Assembly (NCBI GenBank): GCA_030549175.1
Contig: JAUKUA010000001.1
Span: 7,130,001 to 7,194,000, forward strand
Source: Lasiosphaeris hirsuta
Lineage: Eukaryota; Ascomycota; Sordariomycetes; Sordariales; Lasiosphaeriaceae
Reading direction: 5' to 3'
Length of the DNA: 64,000 bases
The notes beneath the pieces were generated by a model. That model saw nothing but the letters and a program-made list of their open reading frames with translations, searched no databases and was not told the origin of the DNA. Below are positions 45,684 through 56,266 of the stretch, piece by piece (positions within the stretch are counted from its first letter, which is position 1; the number at the start of each line of letters is the position of its first letter). The translations under genes were made by a program, and so were the position numbers.

Positions 45684-47740
45684 CGCGACTCGACCGGCTA
45701 GGACCGGGGCGGGCGACTTGTCTGAGGGCGGGGGGTTGTGGATGAAGATGAAGAGGGACGGATGGGCTTCCTATAAGCAGGGGCGGGCAAGGGCGATGCT
45801 AAGGGGTGGAGGTGGCCCTCCAGGAATTATTATTCGTTGACGAAGTAAGGGGAGTGCTCTCTTCTCGATCGTCAGGAAATATGCGACCGGGACCGTTTGT
45901 TGACGATAGTGGGGGTGGGCTGCCGACCGCGAAGGCGGGGGATGGCACTGCCGCCGGCGACGACAGTATTTCAGGGTCCGGCTGCAAGACAAAGGATGTT
46001 GGGGGACTGTGAAAGCAGGCACGACCAAACTGCGTGTGGGCGCTGACAAGGTAAACAGCGACCTAGGAATCAGTCAAGTTCGGTCAGGTCGAGGCACTTG
46101 GGGTGGTGGTTCAGTTTGGTGGAGCAGCAGTGTAAATTGAGCAGCCAACGAAGTGGTCTCGAGGTGGTGTAAGCACGCAGCTTGTAAGTTGGGAAGGCGT
46201 TGGCTCAGCTTGGACGGAGCTGGGGCAGAAGCAGCAAAGGCAGAGTCAATCGACTGGCTCTGTTGACTGGACAAAAACGATGCATCTCGAGAAGAGTTGC
46301 GACAGTAGCAACCTCTCCAAGTTTGACAGGTGGGTGTTGGTGGGTGTCGGTGGTGGGAGGGTTGGTGAGGTGGATGGCAAAGCGGATACATTCATGCGAT
46401 ATCGCGATTCCGCTTCTGCTTCCAGGCCAGGGTTGAAGACGGGGTGGGCTGATTCGATGCCATGGATGATCTGATCTCGCCGTCCAGGCGGGAAGCGCCT
46501 CCACCCTTGGGAGCGATTGGCGGCTTTCCATTGGCTGCGGGCGAGTGAGCTGCATTAGTCAAACGGTGTCTAGACCCCTGGGCGACACATCGTCAGGTCA
46601 GCTTGGGAGCTGCAGCAAAATGTCGCTGGCACCACTCACTCACCCTGCCCTGCAGTTCTGCAGTTCTGCAGCCTTTCGATGCCGAATTGCGGGAGGTGCC
46701 CCTCGCCGCCCCTCGCCGGGGCCCCTGTGCCATGAGGGCTTTCTCGCCTATCCCATGATCTGCAGATGTCATTTCTCAGCAGAGCTAAAATAACAGCGGT
46801 GGGTAGCGTATCTGACATGGCGTTCGAGATCTAGCATGCACCTTGCCGAGGATACAATCGCCCGGGACGACCGCTTGACGACCATTCATTTGCAAAACCC
46901 GGTGGGACGGCGCAGGTGACTCGCGATCGCTGTGGGTTGCATCCCGAGCGAGGCACTCTCTCCATGGCGCCGCCAGCAGCAAGCACCAGCATCGGCACCG
47001 GCAGCAACACGCGTCGTGGAACCCCGCTCCTCATCGCACCAACACTTGGTCCAGGGTCCGTCCCACAGCCGCCAACTTCCCAAAGCGGAGAGTCCCGGTG
47101 TGCCTGGCGGTCTGGAATGGCGTCACATTCCTGACTCCTTCGTACGTTTTGTGCGTCCCATGGTTCGATTGCCCAGCTCCCCATCAGCAGGATATATTTA
47201 CCCAGCGCCCCAAGACACAGCCTCACCCATCTATTCTTATACCGCATATATGCGACTCCACATAGCAATTGACAAAGACCATTCACATTGCATCGGAGCA
47301 GGGCATATGCTTTAAAAGCAGTCTCATTTATGAAGCTGGGGAATCTGACTTAATTATCTAAGCGAAGTTTGCGAAAGGGGCCTCATCTCATTGCTGTCAA
47401 AGCGTTGCAGCGTTGCTGTCAAGGTATATCTTGAGAAAGTGATACCCCCGACAGATGCGAGTCGAGACCATTTCGGCCCAAAAGGATCCCTGGCAGCCGA
47501 AAACTAATGCCCTATCATGCATGGCAGAATGTGTTTTTCTGCCATCTCAAGGCTTAGCAATCTGAATTCAACGCCGTGGCTTTGGGCAAAAAGGGCCTTC
47601 AGCTTTTTTGCCTTGAGGCATTGCTTTGACCTGGGCAACCCCTTTGGCCTCACAAAGAAGGTACCTCAGATTGAGTTAAAGTGGTGTGTAAAGGGGTATC
47701 CGATTGAGGTAAAGGGTAATGTATGCAATGACTTACCCTG
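45684..47740. other. Intergenic region upstream of the monooxygenase
   Basis: About 2 kb. Short overlapping frames on both strands only; CTGCAGTT-like short repeats near 46652-46672. No gene recognised. Confidence 0.5.
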
Positions 47741-48775
47741 TCAATTCTCGTTGTCCTCGACCTCTCCCTCATCCTCATCCTCTCCCTTCTTGCCCTTCTC
47801 CACAGCTCCCACCGCGGCCTTGTTATCGCGGTGCTCCCGGAGTACCACAGCCCGCGGCTTGCCCACCTTCCGGCGCTGAGCACCCTGGGGGCCCACAGAC
47901 GGACTTGCCACGTCCGCCGCGTCGTCCCAGTAATGGGCGTTGTCACCCCCGGGACCCGTCAGGTGGGGAGCTTTGGCGTCGTCAGCATTCTTGACGCAGC
48001 GTAGCCAGGATGGCGTAGACGGGTGCGGGGCGTCGCACCAGCTCGCGTCGTAGGAAGCGGCGGCCTTGTCTCGTCCCGTGTCGCGTGGGGTAGCGGCGGC
48101 GGCGTCCTCTGAGACATTGTTTGCGGGGTTGGCCGAGGCAGTGCTCTCTATCTGAGCACTGCTTTTGCCTGGTGTATCACTCTGACCTGAAGCAGTGTGG
48201 CGGCCGCCGAGTCCATTGGTAGTACTGGCTGGCAAAAGGAGGTTGTCCGACAGAGGAATCCTAGCTGCTAGCAAAGGAATGTTAGCTGCTAGCAAATGAA
48301 TGTTAGCTGCTAGCAGAGGAATGTTGGCTACTAGTAAAAAAGTCTTACCCGACAGGTGAGTGTTGACCGGCGGGGTCAGAACCGCGGGTGAGATGATACC
48401 GTTTGCGACTTCGTCGTCCATCATGACCACCTTGAAGTTGCCAACTGCCGTCATATCTTCATCCAACTCCATGTTTTGATTTTCTTTCATCATGGTTGTG
48501 ATGTTGGTGGGCGAGGTTATCATGGACGACTGATCAATTTTATTGATTTCCGCTTGAGCTTCTTTTGTCTCAGCATTTTGATTGTCTTCAATCGTCATGG
48601 CCATCACGTTGACTGCTTGGGCTGATATTAGATGCTTTGCGTTGTCTTTGCTGTCTCTCATTGTGGCTTTCAAGTCTGTGTTGTTCTCGACAGGACTCGG
48701 AGTGGTGGTGGCACTCTTCGTAGGCTTTCCAACGCTGTCAACATAGTTGTTGAGAAATATGTTGCCAGTAGCCAT
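47741..48775 (-). CDS. Orphan low-complexity protein with a 7-residue tandem repeat
   Basis: A single frame of 344 residues from an ATG at 48775 to a TGA at 47741. It has no signal peptide, membrane helix or domain I know. The N-terminal half is Asn/Asp/Met-rich and acidic. The middle contains four repeats of the form LLAANIP. The C-terminal half is Ala/Asp-rich and ends in an acidic tail (KGEDEDEGEVEDNEN) after a basic patch (GAQRRKVGKPRAVVLREHRD). The charged, disordered make-up would suit a nuclear or chromatin-associated protein, but this is speculation. It may be a lineage-specific gene or a chance frame; base composition is less GC-rich than in its neighbours in the first half. Confidence 0.45.
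   Translation of the reverse strand: MATGNIFLNNYVDSVGKPTKSATTTPSPVENNTDLKATMRDSKDNAKHLISAQAVNVMAMTIEDNQNAETKEAQAEINKIDQSSMITSPTNITTMMKENQNMELDEDMTAVGNFKVVMMDDEVANGIISPAVLTPPVNTHLSGKTFLLVANIPLLAANIHLLAANIPLLAARIPLSDNLLLPASTTNGLGGRHTASGQSDTPGKSSAQIESTASANPANNVSEDAAAATPRDTGRDKAAASYDASWCDAPHPSTPSWLRCVKNADDAKAPHLTGPGGDNAHYWDDAADVASPSVGPQGAQRRKVGKPRAVVLREHRDNKAAVGAVEKGKKGEDEDEGEVEDNEN
48255..48338 (-). repeat. Four tandem 21-bp units inside the orphan gene
   Basis: Units of the form GGAATGTTAGCTGCTAGCAAA (given on the plus strand), each with a GCTAGC-like palindrome, encode the LLAANIP repeat. Units two and three differ at only a few bases, so the expansion is fairly recent. Confidence 0.9.
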
Positions 48776-49568
48776 GATACAGCGTGAGGTTCAGCTAGAT
48801 CGAGGTCTCTCAATTAGGTAGATACTTCTTTCAGGTGGAGGAGGTATTCAAGTTGGAGGCTAGAAGCTAAGTAGTAGTAGTAGGATTGGGTTGATAGCTA
48901 TAGGTTGAGAGGGTGTGAGATGAGGTGTTGTTAGCATAGAGCAGTGATGAGGTGTGGGAGATGGAGGATAATTTTTTGGGCTGCTTGCCGGCGGGTTTAA
49001 ATAATTTTATTTTTCGCCTTGACCGTGATCGTGATCGCGCCTGCCATATTCTATTCACTCGGGTTTTGAACAATAGGTACATTGCTATTATTCTGCTGTA
49101 TAGAACTGGGCGGGGCCTTTGTTCAAGCACAGTCATCATTCACTTGAGTTGGGATGAAAATGGCTATCATTGCTACATCAGTCACCTTCCCTCATCAAGT
49201 GACCGGTCTCCACCTGGCACACAAAGTGACTATTCCTAATCCAATAAATGGCCTCGACCTAGTCTCTTTGAGTAGAGAGCCTCTACTTGTGACTCAGTCT
49301 TATGTTGTACAACGCTTCTGCGTAGGCCACTGGGCCTTGGTGACGGCACATGTATTAGTACTAGGAATCATCTCCCCCACCATTTATTCCTTAGCGAGCA
49401 CTTGATCATTTTAAGCGGCTGATAAAGACAACCAATCTCTGAGGAGGGTTGGTTGGCTTTTCATATTAATGCCTTCCATATGTAGTTATCAGTGAGAGGC
49501 ACTTGGAATATTGGCTGGAATGTTGGTAGCGCGTAGCTCAACTGGAGCTGGAATGACACAGTTGAACA

Positions 49569-50028
49569 TCACAGTCTTTTCGAGGAAGGAACTAGTCCAT
49601 TATGCGAAGAAAATCTCTCACACCTACTTTCCTCCCAGTCTTCAATCGAAATCTTACCCACATCACAGTCCTTTCGAAGGAGGAATAGTCCACCGTGCGA
49701 AAAGAATTTCTCGCACAGACTCTGTCCCCCGTCTATCATCGTAATCCTACCCACTGGAGCTGAAATGCAGAAAATCGCAATCTTTCGAGGTAAAAACTAG
49801 TCCACCGTGCAAAAAATATCTTTCGCACATACCTCCCTTAATTCCCAGTTTCCCAGGACACTTGAGATTTAGCCCACCGTGCGAAAAACAGCTTCGCACA
49901 TACTCCGCACACTGCAGTTTCTTTTTAACTTTTTTTTTCCTTTAACACAACACAACATAACACGACGAGGCAGTCTTTTGAGGAAGGAACTAGCCCACCG
50001 TACAACTATTTTTTCCACACATACCCTC
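49569..50028. repeat. Five dispersed copies of a ~57-bp palindrome-bearing element
   Basis: Copies begin near 49569, 49663, 49776, 49850 and 49970. The fuller copies carry a lead-in like CAGTCTTTTCGAGGAAGGA, then AGTCCACC, then an inverted repeat of the type GTGCGAAAA...TTTCGCAC and a trailing ATAC. The second copy is a clean palindrome (GTGCGA / TCGCAC around AAAGAATTTC); the others have diverged. Confidence 0.75.
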
Positions 50029-50988
50029 TTCTATAACCGGTGCGACTAGCAAACAGCGAGGCCAGCCAGATCAAGAACAAACAATCAAACGTACGTCGTA
50101 AGTCACACCAATTCCGTCTAGTGGTCTATCGTCTAATCACACCTCCTTACAGACGATACTCCTGGCAAAATCTTAGCCCCAACCAACAACCCGGTTTTAC
50201 TGGGTAGGGCTGTCTTCCTGAAGGAGCTTTGACATCTCTTTGCTACGTCGGTTGATGATAGGGCCGGGCCAGCGTGAGGCACTTAATCAGGACTAGTCGA
50301 TAAGCCGCCCAGGAAATGACTTGGACTCGACATAGCAGGGTTATGTTTCGATCCTAACTTGCACCAACCCTTACATATCCTACTAGCATCAGAGTCTTGG
50401 ACACGCACTGTAGAATACGATCAAGCTACCTCCAGAAACCTGAGAACACCGTTTTCAACGACTCCGCCAAGTTCAAGGACACTGCCCCAACACACTCTCT
50501 TCAGTAGCCTCAATTTTTATCCCGCTCCTTACACGGGACTTTCGCGGGGATGTCCTTTATCCTGTGCTCTGCGTCGCTCAACGGTGCTCCCAGCACCTGC
50601 AGCCACAAGTGCACCTGCATTTGCAAGTGCGTTTTACAATCTGATACGGAGCCGCAACTAGGATACGGAGCGGCCTTCGGCTAGACCGGCGCTCCCCTGG
50701 ATTCGTAATCTGTTGCGAACACCCGAATTGCACTAGCACACTACCTTGACAGGCCCAGCCGCGGTAAGGATAGCGAGCATGTTATCGAGCATATTAATTC
50801 GGTACTAATTCCCACTCTACAAGAGCAAACAATGGGACAAATCAGCCAGTACGAAGCCAAACGTGAAGCAGCTAAGTCTGACGGTCGCGATGGAGACAAA
50901 GTATGAGGCACGAGGCAAAGAGATCGTAGAATCTCGGGTACGACTCTTGTGGAGGGTGTTGGCAGGAAAGATAGTAGTGCCACATTGG

Positions 50989-51193
50989 ATTGCGGCTCCG
51001 TATTAGATTGCGGAGCTGTATAGGATAGCGGTAGCTGTATCAGATAGCGGTGGCTGCATGGGATAGCAGGTCCGCATGGAATAGCGGTGTTGTATTAGAT
51101 CGCGGAGCCGCATCAGATCGCGGAGTTGTATAGGATAGCGGTGCGGTGCTTCAGATTGTGGTGGCCGCATGGGATTGCGGTAGCAAGGTGGGA
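50989..51193. repeat. 18-bp minisatellite, about 11 units
   Basis: Tandem units of 18-20 nt that begin ATTGCGG, ATAGCGG or ATCGCGG and end TATTAG, TATAGG, CATGGG or CATCAG. The phase is kept across the array, with moderate divergence between units. Confidence 0.85.
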
Positions 51194-51502
51194 GGCTCTG
51201 GAATGTTGCAGCATTCCTCAATGCAGGGGCGCATTCTTCACTCAGCCCTTTCCGCGGCCCGTCCCGCCCAACGTGCAAGTGAGACAAAGACACACGGGAG
51301 TGGGCAGGGATCGGGAGCAAGCGACCGTATGCATTGTTTCCCAATGCGAGCGCAGACGCCCTCGACCGCTTTAAAAACGCCGTGGCAAGAGAGTACCTGA
51401 ACAGTTGCATTGTTGAACGTCTCCATATCTGTGATACAGCTCCGGGGGGGCGGTGCGCGCCGGCAGCGTGACAATATCAGTACAAATCCCCGGGACTATC
51501 GA

Positions 51503-52730
51503 TCACTCTCCCTGGGGCTTGCTGACAAGCACCGTGCTCGCCCCGGCATCATGTCCCTCGGTCTCGGCGGCCTTCTTCTCCTCGTAGAAGCGATCCACAT
51601 CCTCGACGACCTTCCTGCCCGAAAACTTGTTCATGATGCCCGCTCCCTTGGTCCTCAACCTCGCCGAATACCAATGCGGTAGGGCCGCCAGCATGGGGAG
51701 GGCGTGGCCCATGGCGGGGCAGATGACCTGGCCGCTGCGCCCGGTCAGGATCTGCTTGACGATGGCGTCGGCCACAGTGGCGGGCTCGAGGGCGGGCATG
51801 AGCCAGGGGCTGTCGTTATAGTAGCCGGTGAACAGGGCCGTCTTGGTGTAGCCCTGGTTGACAACCACGGTGCGGACGCGCGGGGCGCCGTATCGCGTCG
51901 GCAGCTCGGCGGCGAGCCCCTCGTGGAAGGCGAGCGCGGCGGCCTTGGAGGCGGCGTAGTCGACCATGTTGGACACCGTGACCCAGGCGGCGACCGAGGC
52001 GACCGTGACGGCCATGCCGTGGTCGGCGCGCGCCATGGCGGGCAGGAACTCGCGCGTGGTCCAGTAGTGCGCGAACGTGTTGACGTCGAAGGTGAAGCGG
52101 ATGTCGCGCTCGCTCGCGTCGAGCAGGGTGCGCCCGCCCACGACGCCCGCGTTGTTGATGAGGATGGTCGGGTCGCCCACCTGCGCGCGGATCTGAGTGG
52201 CCACGGCGGCGATGGTCTTGGGCGACGTGATGTCGCACTTGAAGTAGTGGATGTTGGGGCCTGGAGGGGTCTGATAGGTATCATGACTTATGCTGAGGGG
52301 GTAAGCCGAGGGAGGGGGAAGGGAGAGGAAAAGTACCAGCTTCGTAGCTCAGTGGCTGGATGTCTAGCACCACGACTTTGATTCCCCTCTCGGCAAGCAG
52401 CTGCACCACCTGGCCGCCAATGCCACCGGTGCCGCCGGTAATCAGGACAATCTCCTTGTTCCAGTCATACTTGTCGTCGACCCCGTTGTTGATGACGCGG
52501 CCTGAGAAATAGCTGTTGATTAGCCGCAGCGTGCCGAGACAGAGCAGCGTCTTGAGGCGGGAGAAGGCTAGCGGATGCAGGATCGAGAGGTTCTCGCCTT
52601 TCTTGGTGAAACGGGCGAGCAGGATCAGCGGAAGGATGAGCGCCGGGTTGAGCGCCGTGTTGCGGATGAGCCGGAGCACCGAGTCGGCCTTAAGCCCCTA
52701 GCGGGGGAGCCAGCCATTGTGCATCGGCAT
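51503..52730 (-). pseudogene. SDR16C-type dehydrogenase with an in-frame TAG at codon 11
   Basis: Two exons, 52730-52337 and 52260-51503, would encode 383 residues of a membrane-anchored short-chain dehydrogenase of the retinol-dehydrogenase-like SDR16C group. An N-terminal hydrophobic segment (TALNPALILPLILLARF) precedes the Rossmann motif ITGGTGGIGGQVVQLLAERG, then LINNAGVVGG, the catalytic Ser in VTVASVAAWV and Tyr/Lys in VDYAASKAAALAF. The only sensible start, MPMHNGWLPR, is followed by TAG (52700-52698), and the frame then continues as GLKADSVLRLIR. There is no other ATG before the second exon, so no intact protein can be read. Everything downstream is undamaged, so this is a recent null allele, a read-through case or a sequencing error. 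Confidence 0.75.
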
Positions 52731-53448
52731 CTTGGTTGATTCAACACGTCTAACTAAGGTATCTTTAACGCAAGGTGGTATTTTCAAACAAAGACATGGA
52801 GATCAAATGAAAGCGAGCGTCTCGGCACATCTTTGTAGTAGGAGCTCGCCATAACGCTACTGTTCGCAAGGGTGCATCTCCGCATCGACTGACATTCATG
52901 TGGAAGCAGACCGAGGTTGCGGTCACGCTCTAGGCAGGGGGGTCGGGGGGTCAGAGGGTGCGAAGGGTTGGGGAAATCTGGGGAAGGCATGACCAGAGTA
53001 GCTGCTTTAGGAAGCATCAAGACACCACTGTAGGGTTGTGCCGGGCTAGCTGAGTCGGCAGCCAGCTGTGTTTTTGCTCAGGGCACGCGAATTTGCTGCC
53101 GCTTTGTCTTTGTCAAAGGCTGCCAGTGAATTGCCCATTCATATTCTTGGTATAAACCGTGAGTTCACCATCACGTGAACGACTAAGTCTTTCATATGAT
53201 ATACAACCGCCGATATACAATCGCCGTCACGTGCACGACTAAGCGGCCCCAGATCTTCCAAGCTTCTAACCCCGAGATGCCATTAACGAACGGGCCACCC
53301 GAGATCACCTCAACTTTGGGTATAGATCACAAGCTATACACCTCGCCATCACGTGAGCGACTAAGTCCCCCTTGCCTTCGACTAAGTCTCCCTCACCTTC
53401 GACCAAGTCCCTCCCCTTCCCCTACCTATCCAACCATCATGTAAGGGA
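52731..53448. other. Upstream region of the SDR16C gene, downstream of the fusion gene
   Basis: Both flanking genes are on the minus strand. The only structure seen is the CACGTG repeat array in the right half. Confidence 0.5.
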
Positions 53449-53451
53449 CTA
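53166..53451. promoter_or_regulatory. Array of CATCACGTGnnCGACTAAG repeats
   Basis: Three fuller copies carry the palindromic E-box CACGTG (53172-53177, 53228-53233, 53350-53355) followed by ACGACTAAG or GCGACTAAG. Two shorter copies (CTTCGACTAAGTC near 53376, CTTCGACCAAGTC near 53397) and one decayed copy (CATCATGTAAGGGACTAAG, 53436-53454) extend the array into the stop codon of the next gene. CACGTG is bound by bHLH regulators in fungi. As a promoter element it would serve the SDR16C gene, but it may equally be a decayed repeat. Confidence 0.55.
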
Positions 53452-56266
53452 AGCATCTCCTGCAGCCTCTTCCCCTGCCAACCCCATCGCCGCCAGTCTG
53501 ACCTCCCCCCTGAGCGCCCCCAGCTCCGGGCTAACCGCCTCGCGGCTCCGGAGCGTCATGACGGCCGCCCGCTGCGCGACATCGACCAAATCGACCACTC
53601 GTCCGCCCTGGGCCAAGCCCGCGATCATGACCCCGAGGAAGGTATCCCCGACGCCGTTGACCGAGGCCACATCGCCGACGTGCTCCATCGCCGGAAACAG
53701 CCGCATGTACACGCCGCCAACGGTCGGATGCCCGGTCCCGCAGCGCGCGAGGATGTGGCGCGCCTCGCGAGGGTCCCGCAGCCGGGGGTCCTCGGGGCTG
53801 AGGAGCTCCGTCAGCAGCGCGCCGTTGGCACCCAGCTTGGTGATGATGGCCGGGATGTACGGCAGCAGCTGGACCGTCTGCACGGGGATGCCGACGTCGG
53901 TCATGGCGGCGCTGGTGAGCCGCACGAAGCGGTCGCGCGCTCCGACCATGCCGAGCGCGTCGATGACATCGAACCAGCGCGGGTCCTCGAAGAAGCCGCC
54001 CTCGCGCGCCGCCGCGTACATGGCATCGAGCTCGAACTGGTTGGGCGTGGCGAGGTCGACGCTGGCGCGCGGGAAGACGCCGAGGCTCGCGACAGTTTCG
54101 GCTGCGCTGGATGACGACGGCGAGGTCACGGTGGTGGCGAAGAGGCGCGCCGCCTTGGCTGCTGACACGGGCTCGAAGGCCACACGCGCGTGGTGCCGCC
54201 GCCCCGCGCGCACCCAGATCCGGATGTCTGGCGCCGCCCAGTTGCCGTCCACGACGAGCCACTTGGGCCGCGCTGCCGCGACGGCCGAGTTCCAGTAGGC
54301 CGGGAACGAGTGCGCCGTGAAGATGGCCATGTCTGCCATGGCGAGGACGAGGTTCTTGTCGGCGTCATTCACCGACACGTACTGCGCCGTCCGTGTCGAC
54401 GGGTACTCGTGGCCGAGCTGGCGAATGCAGGATATGTCGAGCCCCGCGGTGGCGAGGGAGGAGAGGATCGTTGAGCCGGCGCTGTGGGGGGGGTTGGTGT
54501 TGGTCGGAAGGGTATGCGTGACAAACAGAAGCAAATGTGAAAGGGGCCCGGGACTTACATGTCATCGCCAACCATACTGCAGAGCTTGGCCTTGCCCTCG
54601 TCGCTAACTAGGTGCGCCGCGAGAGCAACGTTGTGGCCGACCCCCCCGACGGATTGGCTAATGGCGGCGGGGTTCGAGACATGAAGGGCCGGAGACACAG
54701 CCTTGCCGCCTCCTATCGCAACACCCCCAGAGTAGTCACAGCTCAGGTCAAGGGCGACTGAGCCTGCCACAAGGATGTCTGCCGTGCTGGTGCGCTGGTT
54801 AAGTCAGCGGTCGAGTGTTTACTAGGTCCTGAGGCGAGGAAGGTCACTGTACCTGCTCCTCGATCTTCTCGATCTTGGGTTCTTCCTGAACGCCGCCTCT
54901 AAGTGGGAGGCTGGCTGGAACTTGAAAGGCATGGCTGAACCAAGCATTAGCATTTAAGTGCTATCAACGCATCACCGCGCTTACGTGGTAGTCTCGGGGG
55001 CCGCCGATATCCACTCGAGCCGCCTGGAGAGCTCCACAGCCACCTTGGCAGCACGCGCGACATTGCCCTGGACCAGGGCTATATTCGCAGGTACGCTCCG
55101 GCCCATCGTCAGCTCTTTCAGCCTATTGAGAATGTACGGCGTGTTCGCCGCGCCCGAGAACCCCTTCTCGTCGGCCTCGCGGATGGCGAGAGTGATGTGG
55201 GCATCCATCTCCTCCTGAGGAATGCCAAACTCTTCCGGGATGGGATTGGCAAAGAGGAGCCCCGACTCGATATCCAGCTGCTCCTGGGCCAAGATAATGG
55301 CTGCCGCCTGCTGCTCGTCCATCACCACCGACGGACTCTTGGAGCCGCTATCCCGCGCCCAAAAAGCTGGGAAGTCTACATCCCCCGTTCGGCCGTCTGC
55401 AAAGGTCGAGACAAAACAACCCTGAGTCTCGAGGAACTCAAGGGTGCGCGGGATATCCAAGAAGCCCTTGCATCCGCTTGATATGACAGCGACCCTAGTC
55501 CTGCCCAGCTCGGTCAAGTCGGCTGAGATGTCCATAGAATCGTGGCCGCCCCGGTGTACGCCTCCGAGGCCACCAGTCCCGAACACGCGGATACCGGCCA
55601 GCCTCGCGAGGACCATGGTACCGGCGATGGTTGTGGCGCCGTGGATCTTCTGACCTGTCAAACCCTATTGCCACACTTAGCCATGGGTACACAGTCACGG
55701 CCTGTTGGGCAAGGTGGCACACACGTGGACAGGAACGTGTCATGAACTTTGGGCAACTGAACATGACACCCGAGAGGAACAAACGATAGTATCTCCGGAA
55801 CTACGCTTACCAGACCAACCAGATGCGCCAGATCGCGTCTCGAAGCCTTCTTCGCTCCCTCGTTCACCATACGTGCCACTTCATCCTTGAACAAGCCGAC
55901 GGTGGGCACGCCCGCCAGGATGCCGCAGACAGCGGGCACGGCGCCGTTGCGGCGGACAATCTCCTCGAGTAAGAGGTCTTGCTCAAAGGCACCGTGGGTG
56001 TAGATGGTGGACTCGAGGGCGACGACAGGCTTGTTGGTAGCCACGGCATCAGCAACTTCGGGTGAGACGTTGAGCAGGCCCTGCAGCCCGCGCACAGCGG
56101 AGGGCTCGTTGTGGTAGAAGCGGAGGCCTGTTTTGAGGCGTGTTTGAACGGTGTGTAAACATTGGGCCCCTGAGCGGCGATCGGATATTAGCCGACGTGA
56201 GGACAACGGGTGGAGGAGCCTCAGCAGGGACAGGCCACCGGGTCCGCGCCGTGTTGCCATGGCCAT
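53449..56266 (-). CDS. Pseudouridine-5'-phosphate glycosidase / PfkB-type kinase fusion
   Basis: Bifunctional protein for pseudouridine breakdown: the C-terminal PfkB kinase would phosphorylate pseudouridine and the N-terminal glycosidase would split the C-C bond to uracil and ribose-5-phosphate. Five exons (56266-55811, 55664-54985, 54934-54853, 54794-54559, 54481-53449) give 828 residues with every junction in frame. A possible mitochondrial presequence (MAMATRRGPGGLSLLRLL) leads into the glycosidase (VVALESTIYTHGAF, LTGQKIHGATTIAGTM, SSGCKGFLDIPRTLEFLET, FANPIPEEFGIP). A short linker of exon 3 follows, then the ribokinase fold (DILVAGSVALDLSCDYSGG, NPAAISQSVGGVGHNVALAA, TAQYVSVNDADKNLVLAMAD) with the catalytic VNGVGDTFLGVMIAGL. 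Fused forms are known in fungi. Confidence 0.92.

Larger units (their letters stand above)
48776..51502. other. Gene-poor, repeat-bearing region
   Basis: About 2.7 kb with lower GC than its flanks and no recognised gene. It holds two different repeat arrays (49569-50028 and 50989-51193), each listed separately, and two further 18-19-nt units near 50642-50674 that look related to the second array. Confidence 0.6.

Noticed and set aside
49511..49584. Possible tRNA A-box (TAGCTCAACTGG)
   Set aside because: No B-box (GGTTCRANYCC) at the right distance and no cloverleaf pairing.
50330..50365. B-box-like TTTCGATCC sequence
   Set aside because: The T-stem does not pair and no acceptor or anticodon stem can be formed; at most a chance match.
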